A DNA stretch of 64,000 bases from assembly GCA_017644005.1 (NCBI GenBank), contig JAEPMJ010000001.1:434001-498000 (forward strand), read 5' to 3'. The stretch is from Rhizobiaceae bacterium. GTDB lineage: Bacteria > Pseudomonadota > Alphaproteobacteria > Rhizobiales > Rhizobiaceae. This document shows positions 44,827 through 54,572 of this stretch, in pieces; within the stretch, counting starts at the first letter, position 1; every line of letters begins with the position of its first letter. The notes under the pieces were generated by a model. The model was given only the letters and a program-made list of their open reading frames with translations. It ran no database searches and was not told the origin of the DNA. The position numbers were made by a program, and so were the translations under genes.

Positions 44827-47811
44827 TCAAAGCCTGCCAACAGCCTTAAGTTCCCGCAGGGCAGCCGCATCGCGCGCCGAAACATCCGGATATTCCGGAT
44901 CGGAGCCGACATCGTCGGTATAGCGCCAGGAGCGCGCGCATTTGGTTCCGCCTGCGCGGGCGAACACCACACCGACATCGGCGACATCGTCCAGGCGGTA
45001 AGCGCCCGCAGGCGCATCGGCCGCCTCGATCGAAATGCCGCTGGTGATGCAGATCTCGGCCATGTCGCGGTCGGCAATCGCGGCGCGCAGGTCGGCATCC
45101 GCCACATAGACGACCGGCGCGGCTTCAAGCGAAGAGCCGATCGTCTTTTCCTTGCGTTCGATCTCTAGCGCGCCGGTGACCACGCGGCGCACCTGCCTGA
45201 TCTTGCGCCATTTGGCGGCCAGCGCATCGTCCCGCCATTCGCCGGGCATATCGCGGAACTGCTCCAGATGCACCGAGCGCGCATTCGGGTAGCGCTCAAG
45301 CCACGCCTCTTCCATGGTGAAAGGCAGCATCGGCGCAAGCCAGGTGACAAGATTGTCAAACAGGTGCCGAACGACCACCAATGATGCCTTGCGGCGCGTG
45401 CTCGATGGAGCATCGCAATAGAGCGCATCCTTGCGGATATCGAAATAGAAGGCGGACAGTTCGACGACCATAAAATCGAGCAGCGAGCGCACGATCCGCT
45501 TGAAGTCGAAATTGTCGTAACCCTTGTTCACCAGTTCGCCGAGTTCGGCGAGACGGTGCAGCATCAGCCGCTCCAGCTCCGGCATATCGGCAAGGGCCAC
45601 ATCCTCGCCCTCGTCATGGGCCAGCGTGCCCAGCATCCAGCGGATGGTGTTTCTGAGCTTGCGGTAGGCGTCGACATTGGTCTGGATGACATTCTGGCCC
45701 AGCCGTTGGTCTTCCCAATAGTCGGTGGTCATGACCCACAGGCGCAGAATATCCGCGCCCGACTTCGACATCACATCCTGCGGAAACACCTGGTTGCCGA
45801 GCGACTTCGACATCTTGCGGCCGTCCTCGGCCATGGTGAAACCATGGGTGATGACGGTGTCGTAGGGCGCGCGGCCACGCGTGCCGCAGCTTTCCAGCAG
45901 CGATGAGTGGAACCATCCGCGATGCTGGTCCGAGCCTTCGAGATAGACATCCGCCGGCCATTTCAGGTCCGGGCGATCTTCCAGCGTGAAAGTGTGTGTT
46001 GAGCCGGAATCGAACCACACGTCGAGGATATCCCGTACCATCGTCCATGGCTCATTGGCACGGCCGCCAAGGAAACGCTCGCGCGCGCCTTCGGCAAACC
46101 ACGCATCCGCGCCTTCTGCCTCGAAAGCTTCGAGAATGCGGGCGTTAACGGCCTCGTCCCGCAGCACCTCGCCGTCTTCACTGACAAAAACGCAAATCGG
46201 CACGCCCCATGCTCGCTGGCGCGAGAGCACCCAGTCGGGCCGCTCCTCGATCATGGCGCGCAGGCGCGTCTGTCCGGCCCTGGGCACAAAACGAGTGTCG
46301 TCGATCGCCTTCAGCGCGCGGCTGCGCAGCGTCGTGCCGTCGTCCAGTTCCTTGTCCATGTGGACGAACCACTGCGGGGTGTTGCGGAAGATGACCGGCT
46401 TCTTGGACCGCCAGGAATGCGGGTAGGAGTGTTTCAGGCGTCCGCGCGCAAAGAGCATGTCCTTCGCGATCAGCGCCTCGATGACGGCCTTGTTGGCGTC
46501 GCCCTTTTTGCCGTTGTCGTCGATGACACGCGCCGCTCCGCCTTCGCGATCGGGACCGAAGCCCGGCGCGTCCCTGGTGAAGAAACCGTCGTCGCCGACG
46601 GTGAACGGGATTGTCGTATCGATGCCACGCGCGCGCAGTTCCGCCGCGCCGTCCATCCACGCGTCAAAGTCCTCGCGGCCATGACCGGGCGCGGTGTGCA
46701 CGAAGCCTGTGCCCGCGTCGTCGGTTACGTGGTCGCCTGCGATGAGCGGCACGTCGAACTCATAGCCGCCGCCGAGGCCCTTGAGCGGGTGAGCGCAGGT
46801 GACGTGCCTGAGCTCATCATCGTCGATATCGTGAAGGCGCTTGTACCCAAGCTTCGCTTTGGTAAAGGATTCTTCAGCCAGTGCGTCGGCGAAGATGAGC
46901 TTTTCACCCGGCTGCGGACCGAAATCGTTCTGGGCGGCGGTGACCTCGTAGAGACCGTACTTGATGCGCGAAGAGTAGCTGATCGCCCGATTTCCGGGGA
47001 TCGTCCAGGGCGTCGTTGTCCAGATGACTACTGATGCCTGTTTTAGGTCGTTCACCAATTCAAGTGCAGACGGATCTTTGTCGACCATCTTTGCGGTAGC
47101 AGCAAAGATAGTTTCTCCTGAGACTGCCACATTCACGACCGGAAACTTCACCCAGACCGTGTCGCTCTCATAGTCGTGATATTCGACCTCGGCTTCGGCC
47201 AGCGCGGTGCGCTCCACGACCGACCACATCACCGGCTTGGAACCGCGGTAGAGCTGGCCGGAAATGGCGAATTTCAGCAGTTCACCGGCGATGCGCGCCT
47301 CGGCGTGGTAGCTCATCGTGAGATACGGGTTCTTGAAGTCGCCGACGATGCCGAGCCGCTGGAATTCGCCGGTCTGCACGTCGATCCAGTGCTGCGCGAA
47401 ATCGCGGCATTCCTTGCGGAACTCGTTGACCGGCACCTGATCCTTGTCCTGCCCCTTGGCGCGGTATTGCTCCTCGATCTTCCATTCGATCGGCAGGCCG
47501 TGGCAGTCCCAGCCTGGTACATAGTTCGAATCGTAGCCGCGCATCTGGAACGAGCGCGTAATGACGTCCTTCAGCACCTTGTTAAGCGCGTGGCCGATAT
47601 GGATGTTGCCGTTGGCGTAGGGCGGGCCGTCATGCAGGACATATTTGGGGCGGCCGGCAGCGTCCTCGCGCAAGGCGCTATAGAGGTCCATCTCCTGCCA
47701 GCGCGCCACAATCTCGGGCTCTTTCCTGGGCAGCCCCGCACGCATCGGAAACTCCGTCTGCGGCAGATAGAGCGTTTTCGAATAATCGGTCTTTTCGGCG
47801 GTTTCGGTCAT
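44827..47811 (-). CDS. ileS: Isoleucyl-tRNA synthetase
   Basis: The 994-residue class I synthetase has the HIGH motif in [18 protein letters not shown], the class I core [20 protein letters not shown], the CP1 editing domain ([30 protein letters not shown]) and KMSKS in [17 protein letters not shown]. No C-terminal zinc-binding cysteine quartet is visible, unlike E. coli IleS, consistent with the alphaproteobacterial form. It charges tRNA-Ile. It lies downstream of ribF on the same strand, separated by a 312-bp gap. Confidence 0.96.
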   Translation of the reverse strand: MTETAEKTDYSKTLYLPQTEFPMRAGLPRKEPEIVARWQEMDLYSALREDAAGRPKYVLHDGPPYANGNIHIGHALNKVLKDVITRSFQMRGYDSNYVPGWDCHGLPIEWKIEEQYRAKGQDKDQVPVNEFRKECRDFAQHWIDVQTGEFQRLGIVGDFKNPYLTMSYHAEARIAGELLKFAISGQLYRGSKPVMWSVVERTALAEAEVEYHDYESDTVWVKFPVVNVAVSGETIFAATAKMVDKDPSALELVNDLKQASVVIWTTTPWTIPGNRAISYSSRIKYGLYEVTAAQNDFGPQPGEKLIFADALAEESFTKAKLGYKRLHDIDDDELRHVTCAHPLKGLGGGYEFDVPLIAGDHVTDDAGTGFVHTAPGHGREDFDAWMDGAAELRARGIDTTIPFTVGDDGFFTRDAPGFGPDREGGAARVIDDNGKKGDANKAVIEALIAKDMLFARGRLKHSYPHSWRSKKPVIFRNTPQWFVHMDKELDDGTTLRSRALKAIDDTRFVPRAGQTRLRAMIEERPDWVLSRQRAWGVPICVFVSEDGEVLRDEAVNARILEAFEAEGADAWFAEGARERFLGGRANEPWTMVRDILDVWFDSGSTHTFTLEDRPDLKWPADVYLEGSDQHRGWFHSSLLESCGTRGRAPYDTVITHGFTMAEDGRKMSKSLGNQVFPQDVMSKSGADILRLWVMTTDYWEDQRLGQNVIQTNVDAYRKLRNTIRWMLGTLAHDEGEDVALADMPELERLMLHRLAELGELVNKGYDNFDFKRIVRSLLDFMVVELSAFYFDIRKDALYCDAPSSTRRKASLVVVRHLFDNLVTWLAPMLPFTMEEAWLERYPNARSVHLEQFRDMPGEWRDDALAAKWRKIRQVRRVVTGALEIERKEKTIGSSLEAAPVVYVADADLRAAIADRDMAEICITSGISIEAADAPAGAYRLDDVADVGVVFARAGGTKCARSWRYTDDVGSDPEYPDVSARDAAALRELKAVGRL

Positions 47812-48123
47812 GTCGGTCTTTCGGGCCAGCAGGCGCTTCGGCGCATGGCGGCTGGTGTGAAATTCTAGTTAGGATTGCGTATCCAACGCCGTTCGAATCC
47901 CGGACCTTCCCGCTCGTCAGAGCGCGCGGAAGGCCGGGCGGCTAATTCGCGGTATACGGTCGAAACCGGAGAAACGCCTTTTCATGGCCGGGCTTTTAGC
48001 CGAGCACGCCGCATGAATAAAGAGGCGGATTTGCCGGTCCGGACGAGAAGCTGCGGCCAAATCGCCAGACATCGCGGTCAAGCCTGACAAAATCACCGCT
48101 GCGCCAACCTCGGCCAGGCGGGA
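47812..48123. other. Intergenic region between ribF and ileS with imperfect hairpin
   Basis: These 312 bp carry no plausible gene. An imperfect inverted repeat pairs CCCGGACCTTCC (47899-47910) with GGAAGGCCGGG (47928-47938) around a loop of about 17 bases; it could be a processing site or terminator after ribF, or part of an ileS leader. No U-run follows. The ileS promoter must lie here or read-through from ribF must suffice. Confidence 0.4.
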
Positions 48124-49116
48124 TCATGATGTCGGAAAGCCGAGCCTCGCATCGAGTTGAGAAAGCGGCTTCACTCCGGCGAGCAGCGCCCGCGCCTCGT
48201 CCGCATCGGTTCGCATCTGGGCGACGAGCGGGTCGAGGCCATCGAATTTCAGCTCCGGGCGCAAAAACGAGAAGAACGAGACTTCGCATTGTGCGCCATA
48301 GAGGTCGCCCTCGAAATCGAACAGGAATGTCTCGAGCAGAACCGTTCCGTCTTTCTCCACAGTGGGGCGGCGGCCGAAACTCGCAACGCCATCGTGAACC
48401 TTGCCGTCGGCGCGACGAAACCGCACCGCGTAGATGCCATGGCGCAGATCGCTGCTGTCGGGAAGCGACATGTTGGCCGTCGGAAAGCCGAGGGTACGGC
48501 CGAGCTGCCGCCCCGACGTGACCTCGGCTGTAACCGTATAGCGGTAGCCCAGCAGGCCGGCTGCGGCGGCGGCATCGCCGGCCGCAAGCATTTCGCGGAT
48601 ACGGGTGGACGACACCACCGCGCCGCCCTCGTCGGAAAAAGGCTCGATTGTCGAGACGCCAAAGCCCAGATCGCGCCCTGCCTTGCGCAGAAACTCCGGA
48701 TTGCCGCCGCGGCCGCGGCCGAAATGAAAATTATGGCCGGTCACGACATGAGACGCCGCAAGATCGTTGACGAGCACCGTGCGGACGAAGTCCAGGGCCT
48801 CGGTCTTCGCAAAGTCGCTGGTGAATGCGATCTCGATTACGCCTTCGAGACCCAGCGCCTCAAGAATGCGGGCTCGCATCGGTGCGGGGGTCAGTCGGAA
48901 AAGCCTGCTGTCGGGCTGGAAAATACTGCGCGGATGCGGCTCGAATGTCAGAGCCACGACCTGCACGCCCAGCGAGCGTCCAGTTTCCAGGGCATGGCCC
49001 AGCACGGCCTGATGGCCTCGGTGAACGCCATCGAAATTTCCAACCGCGACAACCGCATTCCGCAGTTGGGGAGGTACTGCGCTCGTGCCCTGGTGACGGA
49101 TGAAGGTTCGTTCCAT
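48124..49116 (-). CDS. ribF: Bifunctional riboflavin kinase / FAD synthetase
   Basis: The 330-residue protein has the N-terminal FMN adenylyltransferase domain (VAVGNFDGVHRGHQAVLGHA, the GxFDGxHxGH nucleotide site; HVVTGHNFHFGRGRGGN) and the C-terminal flavokinase domain (GFPTANMSLPD; GRRPTVEKDG; LETFLFDFEGDLYG). It makes FMN and FAD from riboflavin. It starts 15 bp after the HAD hydrolase gene, so the two are probably co-transcribed. Confidence 0.95.
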   Translation of the reverse strand: MERTFIRHQGTSAVPPQLRNAVVAVGNFDGVHRGHQAVLGHALETGRSLGVQVVALTFEPHPRSIFQPDSRLFRLTPAPMRARILEALGLEGVIEIAFTSDFAKTEALDFVRTVLVNDLAASHVVTGHNFHFGRGRGGNPEFLRKAGRDLGFGVSTIEPFSDEGGAVVSSTRIREMLAAGDAAAAAGLLGYRYTVTAEVTSGRQLGRTLGFPTANMSLPDSSDLRHGIYAVRFRRADGKVHDGVASFGRRPTVEKDGTVLLETFLFDFEGDLYGAQCEVSFFSFLRPELKFDGLDPLVAQMRTDADEARALLAGVKPLSQLDARLGFPTS

Positions 49117-49131
49117 ATTGCCCCGCCTCGA

Positions 49132-49992
49132 TCAGCGCAGCCGCGGCATCGTTGCGCGCGGCCACAAACCGTGGGCGCTCAAAAACCCGGAAAGTCGTTC
49201 GGGCGTGGGGTCGCCACCGCCATATTCGGCCGCATGTATCCCGGCGGTGATGAAAAGCGCATCATAGCCGGCGGCCGCTGCGCCCTTGATGTCCGTAAGG
49301 ATGCCGTCGCCGATGGCGAGCACTCTGGGCTCGTCGAACTCACGGCCGGCTGCGTCCGCGGCAGCCTTGAGCGCCGCGTCGTAGATCGGCATGTGCGGCT
49401 TGCCGGCAATGAGCGTCCGGCCGCCCAGCTGAGCATAGTCGCGCGCCAGAGCGCCTGCGCACCAGATGAGCCGATCGCCGCGCTCGACAACGATGTCTGG
49501 ATTGGCGCAGATAAACGGCAGATCGCGCGCCCGCATGCGGCGAAGGGCTTCAGAATAATCATCCGGAGTCTCGGCTTCATCATCCAACATGCCGCTGCAA
49601 ACGACGGACTGCGCCTCGAACTCCTCGACCAATTCGAGGTCGAGGCCCTCGAACAACGACACATCGCGATCGGGTCCCAGATGATAGACCTTGCGGGCGT
49701 TCTGGGCGATCAGATCGCGTGTCACATCACCTGACGTGACAAGACGATCCCACGCGCCGCGGGGCACGCCGATCGCGTCCAGTCCCGCTCCCACCTCGCG
49801 CCGGCGGCGCGGCGCATTGGTCACCAGAACGACGATCTTGCCGTCGGAGCGCGCGCGCGCCAGCGCGGCCGCGGCGGGAAGCGCTGCCTCAACTCCATTA
49901 TGCAGCACGCCCCATACGTCGCACAGGATCACGTCATAGTCGTCCGAGATTTCGGCAAGCGCATCGATCTTTCTCGGCAGAGATGCCGTCAT
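49132..49992 (-). CDS. TIGR01459-family HAD hydrolase
   Basis: The 286-residue protein has the HAD nucleophile motif VILCDVWGVLHNGV, motif II VLVTNAPR, and the late GDGILTDIKGAAAAGYDALF. It is the NagD-like alphaproteobacterial family TIGR01459, suggested to be a sugar phosphatase or nucleotidase. The ATG at 49990-49992 is chosen; a longer frame adds 18 atypical residues. Commonly it is beside ribF in rhizobia, so a link to FMN or sugar phosphate turnover is possible. Confidence 0.88.
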   Translation of the reverse strand: MTASLPRKIDALAEISDDYDVILCDVWGVLHNGVEAALPAAAALARARSDGKIVVLVTNAPRRRREVGAGLDAIGVPRGAWDRLVTSGDVTRDLIAQNARKVYHLGPDRDVSLFEGLDLELVEEFEAQSVVCSGMLDDEAETPDDYSEALRRMRARDLPFICANPDIVVERGDRLIWCAGALARDYAQLGGRTLIAGKPHMPIYDAALKAAADAAGREFDEPRVLAIGDGILTDIKGAAAAGYDALFITAGIHAAEYGGGDPTPERLSGFLSAHGLWPRATMPRLR

Positions 49993-50165
49993 CGCTGATA
50001 ATCCAATCTGGACGGGCCGGAAGTTCCATGTGACGAGCGCCCGCAATTAACCGAAGCCGTTCACCCTGTCACCAGCTTTCGCTTAACACGCGGCATACCA
50101 AGTGGCAGAACGATCACGAGGGAGCGAAGCCGCGCCTGCGGGCGCCGGCAAGGGCGTTTTGGTCG

Positions 50166-51371
50166 ATGTTTGCACGACGGGGTTTGTTTCTATCGGTTCT
50201 GGCCATAGCGGCCGTTGCCTTTTATTCGGCATCCAACGGGACGGAGATTGCGTCGCCGCCGATCTCCGACAATCTGTATGCGCTCGCAGTTTTCGCTGCC
50301 GCGCTCATTGCCGTGGTCGCGATCGGTATTGCCGTGTTCGCAATGAACCGCGTTGCGGCTTTGCGCGGCGAACTTCGCCGGTTTTCGCGCTCGGTGGAAA
50401 CAACGCTTGATGAACTCGCGTCGCGCAGCACGCGCGATTCCGCTTCGATCACCGAACTCAACCGAATGGTCGCCCACGAGATCCGCAGCATGTCGGCAAA
50501 GGCGCCGGCAGCCGGCGCGGCACGCTCCGTCACCGCGACGGAAACCCGCAGACCCCGGCCAGCGGCGGTGCCGACCCGCGACACTCTGACAGCTGATTCC
50601 GGTTCCGATCTCGACGCGCTCCTGGCAGACGCCCTGGAGAAAGACGAGCTAGTGGTCAGCCTGCAACCGATTATCTCCGTGTCCGGAAGTGTTGCCGCAG
50701 GGTTCGAAGTGTATGCGCATATCAGTGACGTCGAGAGCGGCCTTAGTCGCGACATCCGTCGCATCACAAGTCCCGTTTCGGGACTCGACCAGGCGGCCTT
50801 CGAACAGAGTTTGCTGAAACACGCTATCGAGGCCGGGCGGCGCCAACTCGGCTCCGACAGCGAAAAAATGCCGTTCCATGTCGCGATATCGGGTGCTCTG
50901 CTTGGCGACGATGCCGAGATGCAAAACCTCGCACAATTGACCTCGCAGCACCGCGCACTGGCCAAGTCGGTGGTGTTCTCGCTCGATGCGGACACGTTCG
51001 GCATGCGCGGGAAAGCGCAGGAGAACCTCGACAGTCTGACGATGGAAGGATTCCGCATCGCGCTGGAGGACTGGGCCGGCAACGCGGAAGATGCAAAGGC
51101 CGCCGCCGCAAGGGGTGTAAAATACGCCAAGATACCTGCCGACCGGCTGATAGACCGCGGCCATCGAAAGTCGGGGGAACCGGCAGGTGCGGATCTGATC
51201 GCAGCGTTGCAGGCGGCGGGTATTGAGATCATTGCCACTGGCGTCGAGCGCGATGAAGATGCGGTGGGGCTGATCGACCTGGGCATCGACGTCATGGAAG
51301 GTGAGCGCTTTTCGGGTCCCAAAGTGCTCAAGGCGCCTGCAAAGCGCCGCGCGGAGCTCTCCGTAACGTAA
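50166..51371 (+). CDS. Membrane-anchored degenerate EAL-domain protein
   Basis: The 401-residue protein has two N-terminal hydrophobic segments (LFLSVLAIAAVAFY; LAVFAAALIAVVAIGIAVFA), a coiled linker and a C-terminal EAL-like domain (about 150-390) beginning LQPIISVSGSVAAGFEVYAH. The EALLR motif is EVYAH, the DDFGTG motif is EDWAGN and the late E-G-V-E is TGVERDED; most metal and catalytic residues are gone, so c-di-GMP hydrolysis is unlikely. It may bind c-di-GMP or a protein partner. It is divergent from the HAD gene. Confidence 0.8.
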   Translation: MFARRGLFLSVLAIAAVAFYSASNGTEIASPPISDNLYALAVFAAALIAVVAIGIAVFAMNRVAALRGELRRFSRSVETTLDELASRSTRDSASITELNRMVAHEIRSMSAKAPAAGAARSVTATETRRPRPAAVPTRDTLTADSGSDLDALLADALEKDELVVSLQPIISVSGSVAAGFEVYAHISDVESGLSRDIRRITSPVSGLDQAAFEQSLLKHAIEAGRRQLGSDSEKMPFHVAISGALLGDDAEMQNLAQLTSQHRALAKSVVFSLDADTFGMRGKAQENLDSLTMEGFRIALEDWAGNAEDAKAAAARGVKYAKIPADRLIDRGHRKSGEPAGADLIAALQAAGIEIIATGVERDEDAVGLIDLGIDVMEGERFSGPKVLKAPAKRRAELSVT

Positions 51372-51480
51372 ACAAACGGTGAAGGTAGCGGCCGGGAATC
51401 TCCCTTTCCGAAAACCTCACCTTAAGACGTTCATGCGCATTATCCCCGCCCAATCTGACCCAAGGTGGGATAACCGAGCA

Positions 51481-53379
51481 ATGTTGCGTCGATTTCTATC
51501 CGATACCCGCGGCAACTATCTGCTGATGACCGCGGCGGCAATCGTGCCAATCCTGGGCGGCATGGCGCTGGCCGTTGACTACACCGAAATGTCGCGCCAG
51601 CGGCAGCTTACTTTGAACGCCCTCGACGCCGCCGGTATCGCCACCGCGCGACGCGTCATCGAAGGCGCGACGGACGATGAGCTTACCGCCTATGCGAAAG
51701 ACTTCTTCCAGGCAAACATGAACGGTGCTGCGAACGCATCGCTGACGGTTGTTCTGCCGAAAAACAACGCTGGCGGAGGCACCCTGAAGCTCACCGCAGA
51801 CCTGAAATACAAACCCTATTTCCTGCCAGCGTTTTCCGCTCTGATGGGCGATGAAAACGCAACAAGCGAAGTTCAGTTCGACGCTGTTTCAGAGATCCGC
51901 CTGAAGAACACGCTCGAAGTCGCTCTGGTGCTCGATAACTCGGGGTCGATGGACTACAAAGGCTCTGGCTCCGGCAAGAAGCGGCTTGACCTTCTCAAGG
52001 AAGCGGCAAAAGACCTAGTCGACAAACTGTCCGAGCAGGCCGCGCAAATGAAACAGGTTGCGAAACCGGTTCAGTTCGGCCTGGTGCCCTTTGCCTCTTC
52101 CGTCAATGTGGGCCCGCAATACGCGAATGCATCCTGGATGGACACCGAGGGGCGGTCTCCCATCCATCACGAGAATTTCGACTGGACCACTATGAAGTCC
52201 GGCGTCAAGCGGGTCGAATACTCGGGCGGCGTATATGTCAAAAAAGGCGCCGGTTGGCTGGACAAGGAAAATCAGGTCATCACACGCTTCACGATGTATG
52301 ATGACCTGAAAATCCTGAAAAAGACCAAGAAGGTGAAGACGGGAACACAAGTCACGTGCGCCCGCAAGCGTTGGGGCCGTTGCGTGAGGTGGAAAACGGA
52401 AAACGTCTTCAAGACGGTCAAAACGTTCAAGCCGTTTGTGACCTGGGATGGCTGCGTCGAGGCACGCCCCGCACCATACAATCGGACCGACGCGGCGCCA
52501 GCCAGTTCCAACCCATCCACCCTCTTCGTGCCGATGTTCGCCGCCGACGAAACAGACAAGCGCGACGACTATAACAGGTCGGCCTATGGCGATTACTGGC
52601 TCGACCTGACGACCACGAGCAGCAACTATGCCCGCCAGCGATACATGCCCAAATATTTTCTTGAAGCGCCGAAGGGCACAAAAGCGGCGAAGCCTGGAAC
52701 GGGACCAAACATCAGTTGCACGACCAAGCCCATTACGCCATTGACGGATACATCGGAAAAGGAGGGACGCAAGGCCATCAGGAAAGCCATCGACGATATG
52801 GACGCCGGTGGCGGCACCAATGTCCCCGAGGGTATCGCCTGGGGCTGGCGCGTGGTTTCCGGCGGGCTCCCCTTCGACCAGGGGCGCCCCGACTCCGAAA
52901 AAGGCAACGACAAGGTAGTGATCGTTCTGACCGACGGCGAGAGCACGTACTACACGCCCCAGTCGCTCGGCTACAACGACCTTGCGAAAAATCGATCCAC
53001 ATATTCTGCCTATGGCTATGCGGGCCGGAACCAGCCGGGCGAATCGAAATCGCGGCTGTTCATGAACACCTCCGTGAGTTCGTCAAACTACTCGAACAGC
53101 AACTATTCGGCAGCGCTGAACGAGCACGTGCTGGGAACCTGCAGCAACGCTAAATCCGCCGGTGTGATCGTCATGACGGTTGCTCTGGACCTGTCTTCAG
53201 CGGATTCCGGTCAGGCAAAGCAGATCGCAACGCTCAGAAACTGCGCTTCAGATTCTCGCTTCCGCCGAGGTTCCAATGGCCAGCCGGCCAAGCTGTTCTG
53301 GAATGCAACCAGCGGCGACCTCTCCGACGTGTTTGACGAGATCGCCGACGAATTGTCCAATCTGCGCATCGTCGGGTGA
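51481..53379 (+). CDS. TadE/TadG-like pilus-assembly protein with von Willebrand A domain
   Basis: The 632-residue protein starts with a TadE-like prepilin segment (FLSDTRGNYLLMTAAAIVPI, LGGMALAVDYTEMSRQRQLT) and then a VWA domain. The MIDAS motif DNSGSMD is near residue 150, the late DAGGGTNVPEGIAWG threonine and IVLTDGEST aspartate complete the metal site. The domain carries a large insert, from about residue 240 to 420, with the Cys/Trp/Lys-rich CARKRWGRCVRWKTENVFKT. Frames starting further upstream are possible. It is probably a surface or Tad-secretion protein; no other tad gene is next to it. Confidence 0.85.
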   Translation: MLRRFLSDTRGNYLLMTAAAIVPILGGMALAVDYTEMSRQRQLTLNALDAAGIATARRVIEGATDDELTAYAKDFFQANMNGAANASLTVVLPKNNAGGGTLKLTADLKYKPYFLPAFSALMGDENATSEVQFDAVSEIRLKNTLEVALVLDNSGSMDYKGSGSGKKRLDLLKEAAKDLVDKLSEQAAQMKQVAKPVQFGLVPFASSVNVGPQYANASWMDTEGRSPIHHENFDWTTMKSGVKRVEYSGGVYVKKGAGWLDKENQVITRFTMYDDLKILKKTKKVKTGTQVTCARKRWGRCVRWKTENVFKTVKTFKPFVTWDGCVEARPAPYNRTDAAPASSNPSTLFVPMFAADETDKRDDYNRSAYGDYWLDLTTTSSNYARQRYMPKYFLEAPKGTKAAKPGTGPNISCTTKPITPLTDTSEKEGRKAIRKAIDDMDAGGGTNVPEGIAWGWRVVSGGLPFDQGRPDSEKGNDKVVIVLTDGESTYYTPQSLGYNDLAKNRSTYSAYGYAGRNQPGESKSRLFMNTSVSSSNYSNSNYSAALNEHVLGTCSNAKSAGVIVMTVALDLSSADSGQAKQIATLRNCASDSRFRRGSNGQPAKLFWNATSGDLSDVFDEIADELSNLRIVG

Positions 53380-53394
53380 TATGCATGGAACAAT

Positions 53395-53424
53395 GTCGGC
53401 CCCACATTCCGATGCGGGACCGAC
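53395..53424 (+). terminator. Probable terminator after the VWA gene
   Basis: GTCGGcCCC ... GGGaCCGAC forms an 8-pair stem with one mismatch around a 12-base loop, 16 bp after the stop, and is followed by TTCCTTT. The T-tract is interrupted, so this is a moderate Rho-independent terminator call. Confidence 0.45.
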
Positions 53425-53603
53425 TTCCTTTGCGGAAACAGGAAACGAACCGGACGTAGTCGCCCGCAGCGAACCGTCGCGGAATTCCAACCGCAGCCGG
53501 TCGCCTATTCTTCAGTATTTGCTGAACCAGCGCATCGAGATCCGGCGACGCGCTTGACAGCCGGGCGGCCGCTTTTACCCTTCTGCATGATCGGAGGATC
53601 ATC

Positions 53604-54149
53604 ATGGGTGCAACAAAACCGGCCGGTACGGATGCAATCGCAGACGGGACGGCACGCAGCTGGGAGGAATGGCTGTCGTTTCTTCAGCAAATCGGCGCCA
53701 GCAGGATGCCGCATCCGGAAATCGCGAGGCGCATCAAGGAAACGGGCGACGCCAATGGCTGGTGGGCGCAGGCAATCACGGTCGCCTTCGAACAGCATAT
53801 CGGGCGGCGCAAGCCCGGCCAACGCAGCGACGGCAGCTACGAGATTTCGGCCACCCGCACGGTCAATGGCGAGGTGGCCGACACTTTTGCCAGCCTGTGC
53901 AAGCGACTCGACGCCACCGCCGCATTTGACGGGGTCGCGCGTGCGGGCAGCCCCCGCACCAGCGTAACACCCAAACGCAGCTACTGGCGCTGCGACCTTG
54001 ATGACGGAACCGGCGTCGAATGCGCGCTTGAACAGAAAGCGCCGGGCAAGGTGCTGGTCGCTGCCACCCACAAGAAGCTTGCGAATGAGGACGACGCCGC
54101 GCGCTGGCGCAGCTTCTGGAAGGGACACCTCCCCGCACTCACCGACTAA
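53604..54149 (+). CDS. Conserved protein of unknown function
   Basis: The 181-residue soluble protein begins after a strong TCGGAGGATC ribosome site. It contains RSWEEWLSFLQQIGASRMPH, IARRIKETGDANGWWAQAIT and VAFEQHIGRRKPGQRSDGSY; this W-E-E-W plus GWWAQ-x-x-T-V segment occurs as a conserved helical domain in proteins of actinobacteria and alphaproteobacteria, sometimes ahead of START/SRPBCC-like domains. The C-terminal half (RSYWRCDLDDGTGVECALEQ, KVLVAATHKKLANEDDAARW) is beta-rich and may be that domain reduced. I do not know its function. Confidence 0.75.
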   Translation: MGATKPAGTDAIADGTARSWEEWLSFLQQIGASRMPHPEIARRIKETGDANGWWAQAITVAFEQHIGRRKPGQRSDGSYEISATRTVNGEVADTFASLCKRLDATAAFDGVARAGSPRTSVTPKRSYWRCDLDDGTGVECALEQKAPGKVLVAATHKKLANEDDAARWRSFWKGHLPALTD

Positions 54150-54572
54150 CTCAGCTGTTTTCTGCCCGGGCGCAGATCGGGGCGCCTGACGACCCTGGTC
54201 GGCCCTAACGCCGATTTCCCAGCGCAGCGCCCGTACTGGCACGCCGTGCAGCGCTGGGCGATGGGCGCGGTGTTCGGCGCGCGCGCCGTCAACATGGCAA
54301 CCGAACCAGAGCGGCAATCTCCCGTTGGGCAGGTGACCACCGCCGTCATCGCGGAAGGCGAAGCCGGTTCGGGATCCATTCCGTTTGGTGCGGCCGCAAT
54401 TCACGGCCGTTCCGGAGTGGGTCCCGGCTCCCGGCCGCAAGCTCTCTTGGCCGGGATGACGCGCGGTGGTCTTGTCGCACTTGTCGTAACTGGTAGCGTC
54501 GGTTAGGACAGCCGCGCTTTCGTAGGTAACTTCGATAGCGAAGGCTCTCACAATCCCACGGACTTCGACGCG
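54150..54572. other. Intergenic region upstream of hisS
   Basis: These 423 bp hold no gene I can support; the open frames on either strand lack ribosome sites and family features. The stretch includes an 8-bp perfect inverted repeat, CCCAGCGC (54218-54225) and GCGCTGGG (54251-54258), with a 25-base loop. The hisS promoter is probably in the last 100 bp. Unusually GC-rich content and absence of coding are consistent with decayed coding DNA or a long leader. Confidence 0.45.

Noticed and set aside
47891..47902. GTTCGAATCC resembles a tRNA T-loop on the plus strand.
   Set aside because: The flanking T-stem bases do not pair, and no D-arm, anticodon arm or acceptor stem lies upstream, so it is neither a tRNA nor a convincing tRNA fragment.
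48157..49734. A 525-codon plus-strand frame opposite ribF and the HAD hydrolase.
   Set aside because: Both minus-strand genes have full active-site motifs; the plus frame has none and is a high-GC shadow.
54218..54258. Inverted repeat before hisS considered as a terminator or regulatory leader.
   Set aside because: Long 25-base loop, no T-tract, and 8-bp repeats are expected by chance in such GC-rich DNA.
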